Positions 1-7,784 are shown, counted from the stretch's first letter. The stretch: 15,111 nt of DNA from JBICIG01 sp043101605 (GCA_043101605.1 JBICIG010000098.1:1-15111), one strand, 5' to 3'. Program-made: numbers and translations. The notes: generated by a model from the letters alone, not told the origin.

Positions 1-1468
1 CCGCCATGGTGCGCGACACGCCGATGCCGTAGCACCCCATGATCACCGTCTGGCGCTGCTGCGTCTCGTCGAGCACCTGGAAGCCCATCGCATCCGAGTA
101 CTTCGTGCCCAGCTTGAAGATGTGCCCGACCTCGATGCCACGCTGCTCCTCCAGCACGCTCCCGGCGGCGCGCGGCGAGGGGTCCCCCGCCAGCGCGTTC
201 CGCAGGTCGCGCACCCTGACCCGCTCGGATTCGCCCGTCGCGGGCACGACACCCGCCAGATCGCGCGACCAGTTGAACCCGGTGACATGGAAGTCAGCCT
301 TGTCGGCACCCGTCGCCCACGCGCCGGCGTTGAGCGCATCGGGATCGATCAGCAGGAGGGTCGAGTCGTCGCGCTGAGCCATCCGCGGGCTGACATACCC
401 GATCGCAAAGCCCGCGGCCCGCGCGGCCTTCTCATCGGCCAGTTGCACGGCAAAGCCCGCCGCATCGCGGACCTTGCCCTCGTTCACCTCATGGTCCCCG
501 CGCACCGTGACCAGCACCCAGCGCGGCCCGTTCTCGCTCGGCTGCCTGGGCTCGAAGACCAGCGTCTTGAGCATCCGCGACGCCGTGACGCCCAGGTGCC
601 CCGCGACGAGATCGATGCCCGGCATGTTGGGCGTGTGGTGCTCGGTCAGGTCGGCTTCGGGCGCCGCGTCCGCGGACCAGGAGCGTTCGCCGATCTCGCA
701 TTTCTCGACATTCGCCGCGTACCCGGTCTGCGGGCAACGCAGGATGGTGTCCTCGCCCGTCGGGGCGTTGACCATGAACTCGTGGCTCGCCGACCCCCCG
801 ATCGGGCCCGACTCGGCCTCGACGACGGTGAAGTCGAGCCCGCACCGCTCGAAGATCCGCGAGTACGCCGCGTACATGTCGTCGTAGGTCGCGTTGAGCC
901 CGCCCTCGCCCTCGACGGTGAGGTGGAAGGAGTACGCATCCTTCATCAGGAACTCACGGCAGCGGAGCAAGCCGGCCCGCGGGCGGAACTCGTCGCGGAA
1001 CTTGGTCTGGATCTGGTACAGGCTCAGCGGGAGCTGCTTGTAGCTGGTGATCGCATGGAGCATCAACTCGGTGATGACCTCCTCGTGCGTCGGGCCCAGG
1101 GCGGCGACGCGGCCGTGCCGATCGGTCACCTTGAACAGCAGATCGCCGTAGTCGACATCACGCTTGGAGCCGGCGAAGAGCTCGAGCGGCTCGAGCGTGG
1201 GCATCAGCATCTCGCTGCACCCGATCGCGTCCATCTCCTCGCGCACGATCTGGCTGACCTTGCGGATGGCCCGCCAGCCGAGGGGCAGGTAGTCGTAGAT
1301 CCCGGCGCCCACTCGGCGGATCATCCCCGCCCGGACCATCAGGATGTGGCTGGGTGTCTCGGCGTCGGCGGGCGCCTCGCGTGTCGTCGGGATCAGCGTC
1401 TGCGACCAGCGGGCGACCTCGCCCCGGCGGGTCGTGGAAAGGAACTCGGCATGGGTGGCTTCGGTCAT
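1..1468 (-). CDS. proS: Prolyl-tRNA synthetase (bacterial type with editing domain), 3' end cut by window edge
   Basis: This class II aminoacyl-tRNA synthetase charges tRNA-Pro with proline in the cytoplasm. 489 codons are visible. The aminoacylation core shows the GPTHEE segment (residues 125-130) and class II motif 2 around 157-178, with KFRDEFRPRAGLLRCREF followed by MKDAYSF. A long insertion at roughly 245-420 sits where bacterial-type ProRS carries its INS editing domain, which clears mischarged Ala-tRNA-Pro. Motif 3 (GCYGIGVSRT, from residue 478) lies at the very edge of the window. The C-terminal anticodon-binding domain is therefore outside it. The start at 1466-1468 gives the N-terminus MTEATHAEF; I see no clear Shine-Dalgarno sequence before it. 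The gene lies 146 bp downstream of the FAD oxidoreductase gene, and the parS-like palindrome sits in that gap, so proS probably has its own promoter. Assignment is certain at family level. Confidence 0.97.
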   Translation of the reverse strand, partial: MTEATHAEFLSTTRRGEVARWSQTLIPTTREAPADAETPSHILMVRAGMIRRVGAGIYDYLPLGWRAIRKVSQIVREEMDAIGCSEMLMPTLEPLELFAGSKRDVDYGDLLFKVTDRHGRVAALGPTHEEVITELMLHAITSYKQLPLSLYQIQTKFRDEFRPRAGLLRCREFLMKDAYSFHLTVEGEGGLNATYDDMYAAYSRIFERCGLDFTVVEAESGPIGGSASHEFMVNAPTGEDTILRCPQTGYAANVEKCEIGERSWSADAAPEADLTEHHTPNMPGIDLVAGHLGVTASRMLKTLVFEPRQPSENGPRWVLVTVRGDHEVNEGKVRDAAGFAVQLADEKAARAAGFAIGYVSPRMAQRDDSTLLLIDPDALNAGAWATGADKADFHVTGFNWSRDLAGVVPATGESERVRVRDLRNALAGDPSPRAAGSVLEEQRGIEVGHIFKLGTKYSDAMGFQVLDETQQRQTVIMGCYGIGVSRTMA

Positions 1469-1568
1469 GCGGCGAGTTTAGGCGGGAAGGACCCCCCTGC
1501 CGTTCCGGCTCTTCTCCACGGAGGCGCGGAGGAGCGAGGGGGCTCTCAGCGCGCACAAAGCCGGTATG

Positions 1569-1584
1569 TGTTCCACGTGGAACA
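1569..1584. promoter_or_regulatory. parS centromere-like site (ParB/Spo0J binding palindrome)
   Basis: TGTTCCACGTGGAACA is a perfect 16-bp palindrome centred on CACGTG. It equals the chromosomal parS consensus TGTTNCACGTGNAACA known from Pseudomonas, Caulobacter and Bacillus. Such sites are loaded by the ParB CTP switch and organise origin segregation. It lies outside coding sequence, between the FAD oxidoreductase stop and the proS start. By eye I found no second copy in the window. An 8-bp palindrome (AACATGTT, 1581-1588) overlaps its right arm. Confidence 0.85.
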
Positions 1585-1593
1585 TGTTGACGG

Positions 1594-1613
1594 GCCCGGT
1601 GCGCGCGCCGGGC
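1594..1613 (-). terminator. GC hairpin immediately after the FAD oxidoreductase stop codon
   Basis: GCCCGG (1594-1599) and CCGGGC (1608-1613) form a 6-bp stem around an 8-base loop, directly next to the stop codon at 1615-1617. No T tract follows on the minus strand, so a canonical intrinsic terminator is not shown. It could be an mRNA 3' end-stabilising hairpin or a weak terminator for the four-gene unit upstream. Confidence 0.3.
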
Positions 1614-1614
1614 G

Positions 1615-2784
1615 TCACTCGGGGTCGAAGCGGTCGGCGGGGAAGGGGGCCGGCGAGCCGGCGAAGATCGCGTCGATCGCGGCTCTGGTCGAGCGAACCG
1701 CGAGCGACATGCCGTGCCCGTTGAACCCGGCGCAGACCCAGAGCCTCGGCGAGCACAGCGGGCCGATCAGCGGCAGCCCGTCGGGTGTGAAGCCCATCGT
1801 GCCGGCCCAGCGGTGGACGACCTCGAAGGAGCCGCCGAGCAGGTCGGCGGCGAAGGCCTCGATGCGAGACTGGATCGCGGGGGTGGGCTCGTCGGGAGCG
1901 AAGCGTTCGGCCGCGGCGTCGGAGGCGCGGCACCCCCCCACCGCGATCAAGCCGTGGGCGACGGGTCGGATGTACTCGCCGCCGTGGTTGGCGTAGTAGG
2001 CATGATCGAGCCGGGCCGAGGGGGCTCGCAGGGCGAGCATCTGACCGCGGTTGGGGATGATGCGGTCGGCGAGTTCGGGAAGGAGCCAGCCGGCGTAGCC
2101 GTTGAGGCAAATGAGCACGCGCGAGGCGGTGATATCGTGCGCCGGCGTGCGCACCAGGAACGCTTCTCCTTGGTCTTCGAGGGTGTGGACCGGGGCGCGC
2201 TCGAGGACGGAATCTTCAGGAAGTCTTGACGCGAGATGGGCGATCAACTCCGCGGGATTGCAGACCGCGTCGTGCGGGTTGACCAGCCCGAGGATCGGGC
2301 GGCTGCGGGCGCGGGCGGCGGTCCAGATGGTGTCGTCGCCCGAGTCGATGAGATGAGCTTCGAAGCCGTCGCGGGCAAGGAGTTCGGCGCTGTCGCGGAT
2401 CTCGACGGCTTCGGATTCTTCGATCGCGAGCAGGCACGAGGGAAGCCGGCGGTAGGACGGGAGGGACTCGATGCCCCATTCCCGGAGGATGGCGAGGTTG
2501 TCTTCGGACCAGCGCCAGAGCTCGCGGGCGCGGGTGGGGCCGTAGTCGCGGCATGCGGCGGCGTAGTTGTCGGCGGCGCCGCGCATCAGGAAGCCCGCAT
2601 TGCGCGTGCTGGCGCCGAAGCCGAGCGTGTGGCGTTCGATGACGAGCGGGGTGAGGCCGCGCTTGCGTGCCCAGAGTGCGGCCGAGAGCCCGGCGACCCC
2701 CCCACCGATGATCGCGAGGTCGGTGCGCACGGAGTGGCGTGATCGGTGGTCGGCGAACAGTCGCTGCCAGAGTGAGACGGACAT
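1615..2784 (-). CDS. FAD-dependent amine/amino-acid oxidoreductase (DAO family, PuuB/OoxB-like)
   Basis: This is a 389-residue flavoprotein of the D-amino-acid-oxidase-like (DAO) superfamily. The N-terminal Rossmann fold shows DLAIIGGGVAGLSAA (residues 22-36) with the GGGVAG dinucleotide loop and an acidic residue (E50) ending the second strand. ASTRNAGF follows at about 58-65, like the GRNGGF segment of gamma-glutamylputrescine oxidase relatives. The C-terminal part has RWAGTMGFTPDGLPLIG and AGFNGHGM, the usual flavin-contacting end of this family. Members oxidise a C-N bond of an amine, N-methyl or D-amino acid and form an imine or oxo acid; the substrate here cannot be read from sequence. 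There is no signal peptide, so it should be cytoplasmic or peripherally membrane-bound. The start at 2782-2784 lies 5 bp after the glycerate kinase stop, which indicates co-transcription. Longer in-frame starts would run antiparallel through the kinase gene and are not credible. Confidence 0.88.
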   Translation of the reverse strand: MSVSLWQRLFADHRSRHSVRTDLAIIGGGVAGLSAALWARKRGLTPLVIERHTLGFGASTRNAGFLMRGAADNYAAACRDYGPTRARELWRWSEDNLAILREWGIESLPSYRRLPSCLLAIEESEAVEIRDSAELLARDGFEAHLIDSGDDTIWTAARARSRPILGLVNPHDAVCNPAELIAHLASRLPEDSVLERAPVHTLEDQGEAFLVRTPAHDITASRVLICLNGYAGWLLPELADRIIPNRGQMLALRAPSARLDHAYYANHGGEYIRPVAHGLIAVGGCRASDAAAERFAPDEPTPAIQSRIEAFAADLLGGSFEVVHRWAGTMGFTPDGLPLIGPLCSPRLWVCAGFNGHGMSLAVRSTRAAIDAIFAGSPAPFPADRFDPE

Positions 2785-2789
2785 GGGCG

Positions 2790-4070
2790 TTAGCGTACGG
2801 GTTGGACGAGGGCGAGGTAGAGCTCGTTGACATTGGTGCCGGTCGGGCCGGTGCGGACGAGGCAGTCGAGGGTGCCGAGCAGTTCGTGGGCGCGACGGGC
2901 GTGGAGGGTGGTCGCGGGGTCGTAGCCGTGGGAACGGGCTTGGGCGGCGGTGGCGCCGGTGACGATGGCGCCGCAGGCATTGGTGGTGCCGTCGACGCCG
3001 TCGGTGCCGAGAGCGGCGAAGGTGATGCCGGCGGCGCCTTCGAGTTCGACGGCGGCGGCGAGGGCCATGTGTTGGCACCGCCCTCCCGGGATGGAGGCGT
3101 CGGGCACGGTGACGGTCGTCTCGCCGCCCCAAATGAGCAGGGTCGGGCGGTCGATGCGCGCGGTGGTGGCGAGGGCGGCGCGGGCGAGCGCACGGCCCTG
3201 CTCGTCGGCGGGGCCCGTGATCAGATCGGGCATGACGCGGGCGTCGAGATCGTGAGCGGCGGCGTGGTCGGCGATCGCGGACCGGGCGAGGGCGTTGTCG
3301 AAGACGACGCGGACCTCGGAGGGAGCGTGTCGGGCGAAGACGGGCAGGTCGGGGTTCGCCGCGCCCTGCTCGAGGGCTTCGAGCACCCGGGGCGCGGCGG
3401 TGCCCAGTCCGGCGGTTCGGGCGAGTTCGAGGGCGCGGGCGGGGTCGGTGTCGCGAAGGATGGTCGGGCCCGAGGAGACGAAGGCGGGGTCGCCGGTCGG
3501 GACATCGACGATGACGAGGGTGAGCAGGCGGGCGGGAGCGATGAGGTCGGCGAGGCGTCCGCCCTTGAGCTGGTCGAGCTGGATGCGGACGGTGTTGATT
3601 TCCTCGATCGCCAGACCCGAGCGGAGCAGGGCGTTGGTGGCGTCGGCGATGTCGTCGAGGGTGAGAGGTTCGATGGGGAGGCAGATCTGGGCGCTCCCGC
3701 CGCCGGAGATCGCGGCGATGCAGGAATCGGAGTCCCGCAGCGCGTGCGCAAAGTCGCGGAGGGCGCGGGAGGCTTCGACATTGCGTGCGGTCGGGACGGG
3801 GTGGTCGGTCTCGAAGTAGCGGACGCGCGGGAGTTGCTGTTGTCCGGCGGGCGCGACAGGGCAGAGGACGATGCCTTGGGAGATGTCGCATGCGTCGGCG
3901 ACGCCCCGGGCCATGGCGACGGCGCCCTTGCCGACGGCGATCAGGGCGGGGCGCTCGAAGCCGGGCGGGACCTCGGAGAGGCTTTCGCGGGCGGCCGAGC
4001 GTGGGTTGATGTCTTCGAGGGTGAGCCGGAAGAGGTGCTCGAGGAGTTGGGCGGGGGTGCGTGCGCTCAT
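2790..4070 (-). CDS. Glycerate 2-kinase, MOFRL (GckA/TtuD) family
   Basis: This 426-residue protein is a type II glycerate kinase, which phosphorylates D-glycerate with ATP to 2-phosphoglycerate and feeds lower glycolysis. Visible family signatures are AVGKGA with lysine 48, DHPVPT (89-94), SGGGSA (122-127), LKGGRLA (168-174), and SSGPT (199-203). The C-terminal MOFRL part shows GGETTV (315-320), GTDGVDGTTNACGAI (355-369) and TGPTGTNVNEL (407-417). Length is normal for the family. Lysine 48 and arginine 331 appear to match the two residues reported as important in the Thermotoga enzyme, from memory. Two usually conserved stretches differ: VRIQLD where VRKxLS is typical, and RCQH where RNQE is typical. 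The gene sits 97 bp after atoE and 5 bp before the FAD oxidoreductase gene. Family assignment is strong; the exact substrate is less sure because of these changes. Confidence 0.92.
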   Translation of the reverse strand: MSARTPAQLLEHLFRLTLEDINPRSAARESLSEVPPGFERPALIAVGKGAVAMARGVADACDISQGIVLCPVAPAGQQQLPRVRYFETDHPVPTARNVEASRALRDFAHALRDSDSCIAAISGGGSAQICLPIEPLTLDDIADATNALLRSGLAIEEINTVRIQLDQLKGGRLADLIAPARLLTLVIVDVPTGDPAFVSSGPTILRDTDPARALELARTAGLGTAAPRVLEALEQGAANPDLPVFARHAPSEVRVVFDNALARSAIADHAAAHDLDARVMPDLITGPADEQGRALARAALATTARIDRPTLLIWGGETTVTVPDASIPGGRCQHMALAAAVELEGAAGITFAALGTDGVDGTTNACGAIVTGATAAQARSHGYDPATTLHARRAHELLGTLDCLVRTGPTGTNVNELYLALVQPVR

Positions 4071-4125
4071 CGGGTGATTCTTGGCGGGGAACGGGGATCA
4101 CCGACTCTTGATGCAGATCGGAGGT

Positions 4126-4148
4126 GCGGCCGAGGCGGCATCGGCCGC
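4126..4148 (-). other. Perfect 8-bp inverted repeat in the atoE-glycerate kinase gap
   Basis: GCGGCCGA (4126-4133) pairs with TCGGCCGC (4141-4148) around a 7-base loop. It begins 19 bases past the atoE stop codon and ends 55 bases before the kinase start. There is no T tract. It may stabilise or process the mRNA between the two cistrons, or partly terminate transcription. The remaining part of this 97-bp gap shows no recognisable signal. Confidence 0.35.
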
Positions 4149-4167
4149 GAGGGGGCGAGCGTCGCGA

Positions 4168-5577
4168 CTAGAAGAGGAAGAGTGCGAGGGCGAACCATGC
4201 GCCGACGGCGAGCATGACGATCGCGGTGTAGCCGACGATGTCGCGGGCCTTGGCGCCGGTGATCGCGAGGAGGGGAAGGGCCCAGAAGGGCTGGAGCATG
4301 TTGGTGAGTTGGTCGCCGTAGGACACGGCCATGATCATGCGGGCGGGAGAGACGCCCATGTCGACGGCGGTCTGCATGGCGATGGGGCCCTGGATCCCCC
4401 ACTGCCCGCCGCCGGAGGGCACGGCAAGGTTGACCAGAGCGGCGCTGGTCATGGTGGCGAGGGGAAGGGTCTCGGGGGTGCTGATCGAGCGGAGGAACTC
4501 GGCGGTCTGGAGGATGAGCCCGGACTCGCGGAGCATCGCGAGGATGCCGGCGTAGAGGGGAAACTGGAGCATGATGCCGGCGCATCCGCGGCATGCTTCC
4601 TCGGCGGCAGTGGCGTAGGAGCGCAGGCTGCCGTGGGCGATGAGCCCGAGGGCGAGCATGGCGAGGTTGATCTCGTTGGGTCCGATGCGGGTGAGCCCGT
4701 CGACCTGTGCGTGGCGAGCGAGGGCGAGGAGGATGAGCCCCGCGAGGATGCCGGCGACGATGGGCGAGCGGTCGAGTCGGGCGGCGGCGTAGGACGGCTC
4801 GTCGGCGGGGGGTGAAGCGGGAGCGGGCGTTTGGGCGAGGAGCGCATCGGGGGGCGGGGTGCGGTCGTGGTCGTGGCGCGGGCAGAGGAACCAGATGATG
4901 AGCGGGATGAGGAGGACCGCGCCGCCGGTAGCGAGGAGGTTGAGGGTGGAGCCGAGGGACTGGTCGAGCGGGGTGAGGATCTGCTCGCCGATGAGGGCGA
5001 CGGAGTCGGCGGGGAAGACGCGATTCATCTGTTCGATGGTGGTCGAACTGAGGGGGGCCGAGCCGGAGAGCCCGCCGTGCCAGACGAGCAGGCCCATGTA
5101 GCCGGCGGCGACGAGGAGTGGGTAGTGGACGCGGACGCCCCGACGCGAGAGGGCGCGGGCGACTTCGCGCGCCAGGAGGGCACCGACGATGAGGCCGAGC
5201 CCCCAGTTGATCAGCCCGGCGAGGGCGGCGATGAGGGCGACGAATGCGCCCGCGGCGTGGGCGGATCGCGGGACGGAAGCGAGGCGTTCGATGGCGCGGG
5301 AGACGGACCGACTTGCGGCGAGGGCGTGCCCGGTGACGAGGATGAGGCACATCTGCATGCCGAAGGCGAGGAACTTCCAGAGCCCTTCGCCGCCGCGCCA
5401 CGCGTCGAGGATGGAGAGGAGACGGGCGCGCGGGGTGTCGGAATCGAGGGCGGGGAAGCTGCCAAGGAGCAGGGCGCCGACGGCGGTGATGAGTGTGAGG
5501 GCGACGGCGATGACAAAAGGATCGGGGACGATGCGCTGGAAGATGGCGCTGAGCTTGAGGCCGAGGCGGGCGATCAT
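4168..5577 (-). CDS. AtoE-family short-chain fatty acid/carboxylate transporter
   Basis: This 469-residue polytopic inner-membrane protein belongs to the SCFA_trans (AtoE) family, whose best-known member imports acetoacetate, butyrate and related acids. Family landmarks include VWHGGLSGSAPL (165-176), FPLYAGIL (339-346), NLAVPSGGGQWGIQGP (383-398) and GDQLTNMLQPFWALP (421-435). Hydrophobic segments are spread over the whole length (for example 20-40, 70-88, 108-136, 218-232, 272-288, 303-317, 446-469). One long proline- and alanine-rich polar loop at about 232-268 separates the two halves. The ATG at 5575-5577 overlaps the aminotransferase stop as ATGA, a typical sign of translational coupling. 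With the aminotransferase, glycerate kinase and oxidoreductase, it probably imports the acid that this gene set degrades. The actual substrate cannot be inferred from sequence. Confidence 0.9.
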   Translation of the reverse strand: MIARLGLKLSAIFQRIVPDPFVIAVALTLITAVGALLLGSFPALDSDTPRARLLSILDAWRGGEGLWKFLAFGMQMCLILVTGHALAASRSVSRAIERLASVPRSAHAAGAFVALIAALAGLINWGLGLIVGALLAREVARALSRRGVRVHYPLLVAAGYMGLLVWHGGLSGSAPLSSTTIEQMNRVFPADSVALIGEQILTPLDQSLGSTLNLLATGGAVLLIPLIIWFLCPRHDHDRTPPPDALLAQTPAPASPPADEPSYAAARLDRSPIVAGILAGLILLALARHAQVDGLTRIGPNEINLAMLALGLIAHGSLRSYATAAEEACRGCAGIMLQFPLYAGILAMLRESGLILQTAEFLRSISTPETLPLATMTSAALVNLAVPSGGGQWGIQGPIAMQTAVDMGVSPARMIMAVSYGDQLTNMLQPFWALPLLAITGAKARDIVGYTAIVMLAVGAWFALALFLF

Positions 5578-6785
5578 CGGTCCGAGGCTCCGGGTGCGTG
5601 CTCGCGGAAGCGGCTGAGGCGGCGGATGGCTTCGTCGATGGTGGCCTGGGTCTTGCAGAAGGCGAAACGGACAAGGGCCTTTCCTCGGGCGGGATCGGAG
5701 TAGAACGCCGAGGGCGGGATGGCGGCGACGCCGATCTCGGTGGCGAGGTGTCGGCAGAGGTCGACATCGGTCGCGAAGCGGAGGGAAGTGTGGTCGGCCA
5801 TGATGAAGTAGGTGCCTTCGGGACGGAAGACCTGGAAGCCGAGTTCGGAGAGGGCGGCCGAGAGTTGATCGCGTCGGGCGCGGTAGGTGGCGACGAGGTC
5901 GGCGATGTAGTCGTCGGACTGGCTGAGGGCGGCGGCCGCACCGATCTGGAGCGGGCCGGGCACGGCGTAGACGAGGAACTGGTGGGCGGCACGGACGGCG
6001 GCGGTGAGATGGGGCGGGGCGATGGCCCAGCCGATCTTCCAGCCGGTGAGGCTGAAGGTCTTGCCGAGGCTGTTGAGACTGATGGTGCGGTCGCGCATCC
6101 CGGGGAGGGTGGCGAGGCGGATGTGCGGGAGATCGGGCTCGTAGACGAGTTGGTCGTAGACCTCGTCGGTGATGGCGATGGCGTCGTGGCGGCGGCAGAG
6201 GGTGGCGATGCGGTCGAGTTCGTCGGCCGAGAAGACCTTGCCGGTGGGGTTGTGCGGGGTGTTGACGAGGATGGCACGGGTGCGTGGTGTGAAGGCGGCT
6301 TCGAGTTCGGCTGAGTCGAAGACGAACCGGCGGGCGTGCTTTCCCTCGCCCGGCCTGAGGGTGACGAAGCGCGGGGTGACGCCGGCCATGGCGGCGCAGG
6401 CGCGGTAGGAGTCGTAGAAAGGCTCGAACATGACGACCTCATCGCCCGGGTTGAAGAGCCCGAGGAAGGTCGAGGCGAGGGCGCCGGTGCAGCCGGGAGT
6501 GACAGTGACTTCGGTGTCGGGGTTGATCTCGTCGCCGGTGCGGTCGGCCCAGAAGCGGGCGATGGCGTGGCGGAGTTCGGGTCGCCCGGGCATGGGGCTG
6601 TACTGGTTGATGCCGTCGTGGATGGCGCGGGCGGCGGCGTCCTTGACGAAGCCGGGGCCGTCGAAATCGGGGAATCCCTGGGAGAGGTTGACCGCGCCGT
6701 GCTCGTTGGCGAGGGCGGTCATCTCGGCGAAGATGGTGGTGCCGAAGGGCTTGAAGCGGTTGGCGGTGGCGGGCGGGGCGGTCAT
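5574..6785 (-). CDS. PLP-dependent class I aminotransferase (methionine/kynurenine-type, YbdL/CCBL-like)
   Basis: This 403-residue fold-type I aminotransferase moves an amino group between an amino acid and a 2-oxo acid. It has the full set of landmarks: NLSQGFPDF (33-41) near the N-terminus, NQYSPMPGRPELR (60-72), NTPHNPTGK (175-183), TDEVYDQLVY (206-215) with the cofactor-ring aspartate and tyrosine, and SLGKTFSLTGWKIGW (239-253) with K242 as the PLP Schiff-base lysine. A VRFAFCK segment near residue 372 holds the expected substrate carboxylate-binding arginine. The GFPDF and Y-S-P-M-P-G pattern is closest, from memory, to methionine-2-oxobutanoate and kynurenine-2-oxoglutarate aminotransferases, which also act as cysteine-S-conjugate beta-lyases. 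It is the first gene of the tight metabolic set and overlaps the transporter start by 4 bp. The intergenic stretch before it (55 bp) has no obvious Shine-Dalgarno sequence. Substrate remains open. Confidence 0.92.
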   Translation of the reverse strand: MTAPPATANRFKPFGTTIFAEMTALANEHGAVNLSQGFPDFDGPGFVKDAAARAIHDGINQYSPMPGRPELRHAIARFWADRTGDEINPDTEVTVTPGCTGALASTFLGLFNPGDEVVMFEPFYDSYRACAAMAGVTPRFVTLRPGEGKHARRFVFDSAELEAAFTPRTRAILVNTPHNPTGKVFSADELDRIATLCRRHDAIAITDEVYDQLVYEPDLPHIRLATLPGMRDRTISLNSLGKTFSLTGWKIGWAIAPPHLTAAVRAAHQFLVYAVPGPLQIGAAAALSQSDDYIADLVATYRARRDQLSAALSELGFQVFRPEGTYFIMADHTSLRFATDVDLCRHLATEIGVAAIPPSAFYSDPARGKALVRFAFCKTQATIDEAIRRLSRFREHAPGASDR

Positions 6786-6840
6786 GGGGGCAGGGTAACA
6801 GATGGGGGACCGGGTTCAGAGGCGGGCGCGAGCGGTTCGA

Positions 6841-7776
6841 TCAGGCGAGGCGATCGATGGCCGTGCCGTTGGGATTCGGCTGCTGGGGGAACCGGGGGAC
6901 GATGTGGAACACTGAGATCTCGCCGGTTCGGTAGGGGTAGATGAAGTTCGGATCGAGCTGGATTGTTCCGACGAGGTTTGGCAGCTTGATCGCGATGTCG
7001 AAGCCGTCGGATTCGGCTCGCTCGCCGTTGACGAGAACCCCCACGCTGTTGCCACGGTCGGTTGCCGTGAGTCCTGTACGAAGCTCTGAGATGGGTTGCT
7101 TGTCTCGCTGCCAGCCCACCCAGTCGCCCGCGTCACGGGCGATGATGCCGCGGCTGTCGATGCCGCCGTCATCGATGACTTCGACCGAGACGAACGCTTG
7201 TCCGCCGAAGTCTTCGCTGTGGAGCGAGATCCCGCCGCTGCCGCGATCCCCCCAGACACCCGTGACTTCGCGGAACGCGTTGATCGTGTCGGCGATGTGT
7301 CGCACAGACATCCCGGAAGAGAATGCGAGTTCCTGGGTGCCGATCGGCCCGGTGATGGCGATGCGGAATGCGCGCGCGGGAGCCGGATCTTCGCCCGCGA
7401 GATCGATGCTCTGGCCGCCGAGGTCGAGGAAGAGCTCGGCTCGCTGGGCGGAGTCGGTCACGACGATCTCGATCGGGAAGCTCTCGGCGCCGTCGAAGTG
7501 AACCTTCTCGAAGCTTGCCGTGACTCCGGCGGGAAGACCCGACATGCGGAACAGGTCATTCTCCGGATCTCGATTGGATTCGATGGGATCGAGCGGGATG
7601 CGTGCGACGATCTCATCGATCCGACTCTGGACGCCCGAGAGGTCGACGCGATCGAGGCTGGGCGGCGACGGGCGGATGCTCTGGCCGAACTGGCGGAGCA
7701 GGGCGTTCACCTGACGCAGTTGCGGCGGAGTTGAGACTGGTGGACGAGCCGATGCCAATGGGTCGATGCCGCTCAT
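6841..7776 (-). CDS. Flagellin-core-like protein (Flagellin_IN region) lacking the flagellin ends
   Basis: The 311-residue product matches the central variable part of planctomycetal flagellins as I recall them. It shows IEIVVTDSAQRAELFLDLGG (102-121), then the Flagellin_IN pattern GTQELAFSSGMSVRHIADTI (146-165) ending in VTGV. SGGISLHSEDFGGQAFVSVE (180-199) follows, and then DRGNSVGVLVNGERAESDGF (240-259) with an amphipathic strand GTIQLD. The conserved coiled-coil N- and C-terminal domains (D0/D1) that polymerise filaments are missing. The first 60 residues are instead a short proline-rich and helical stretch, and the end is a 20-residue tail PRFPQQPNP onward. No signal peptide or membrane segment is seen. 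The start at 7774-7776 is chosen over one 21 codons upstream because AAGGAG lies 8 bases before it. Base composition looks less extreme than in neighbouring genes. The role is unknown; a flagellum-associated or flagellin-derived accessory protein is possible. Confidence 0.75.
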   Translation of the reverse strand: MSGIDPLASARPPVSTPPQLRQVNALLRQFGQSIRPSPPSLDRVDLSGVQSRIDEIVARIPLDPIESNRDPENDLFRMSGLPAGVTASFEKVHFDGAESFPIEIVVTDSAQRAELFLDLGGQSIDLAGEDPAPARAFRIAITGPIGTQELAFSSGMSVRHIADTINAFREVTGVWGDRGSGGISLHSEDFGGQAFVSVEVIDDGGIDSRGIIARDAGDWVGWQRDKQPISELRTGLTATDRGNSVGVLVNGERAESDGFDIAIKLPNLVGTIQLDPNFIYPYRTGEISVFHIVPRFPQQPNPNGTAIDRLA

Positions 7777-7784
7777 GATCAGGG

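Noticed and set aside
1581..1588. AACATGTT palindrome next to parS as a separate operator
   Set aside because: It is only 8 bp and half of it belongs to the parS arm, so it does not stand as an independent site.
122..1996. 624-codon open frame on the plus strand across proS and the FAD oxidoreductase end
   Set aside because: It is antisense to two genes with clear family motifs, crosses the intergenic gap and has low-complexity composition. GC-rich codon bias leaves antisense frames open.
2739..4217. 492-codon plus-strand frame opposite the glycerate kinase gene
   Set aside because: Extremely glycine-, aspartate- and glutamate-rich with no fold signature; a mirror of the GC-biased kinase gene.
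4067..6442. 791-codon minus-strand frame overlapping the transporter and aminotransferase genes
   Set aside because: Out of frame with both proteins that match families; the translation is proline-, serine- and arginine-rich noise.
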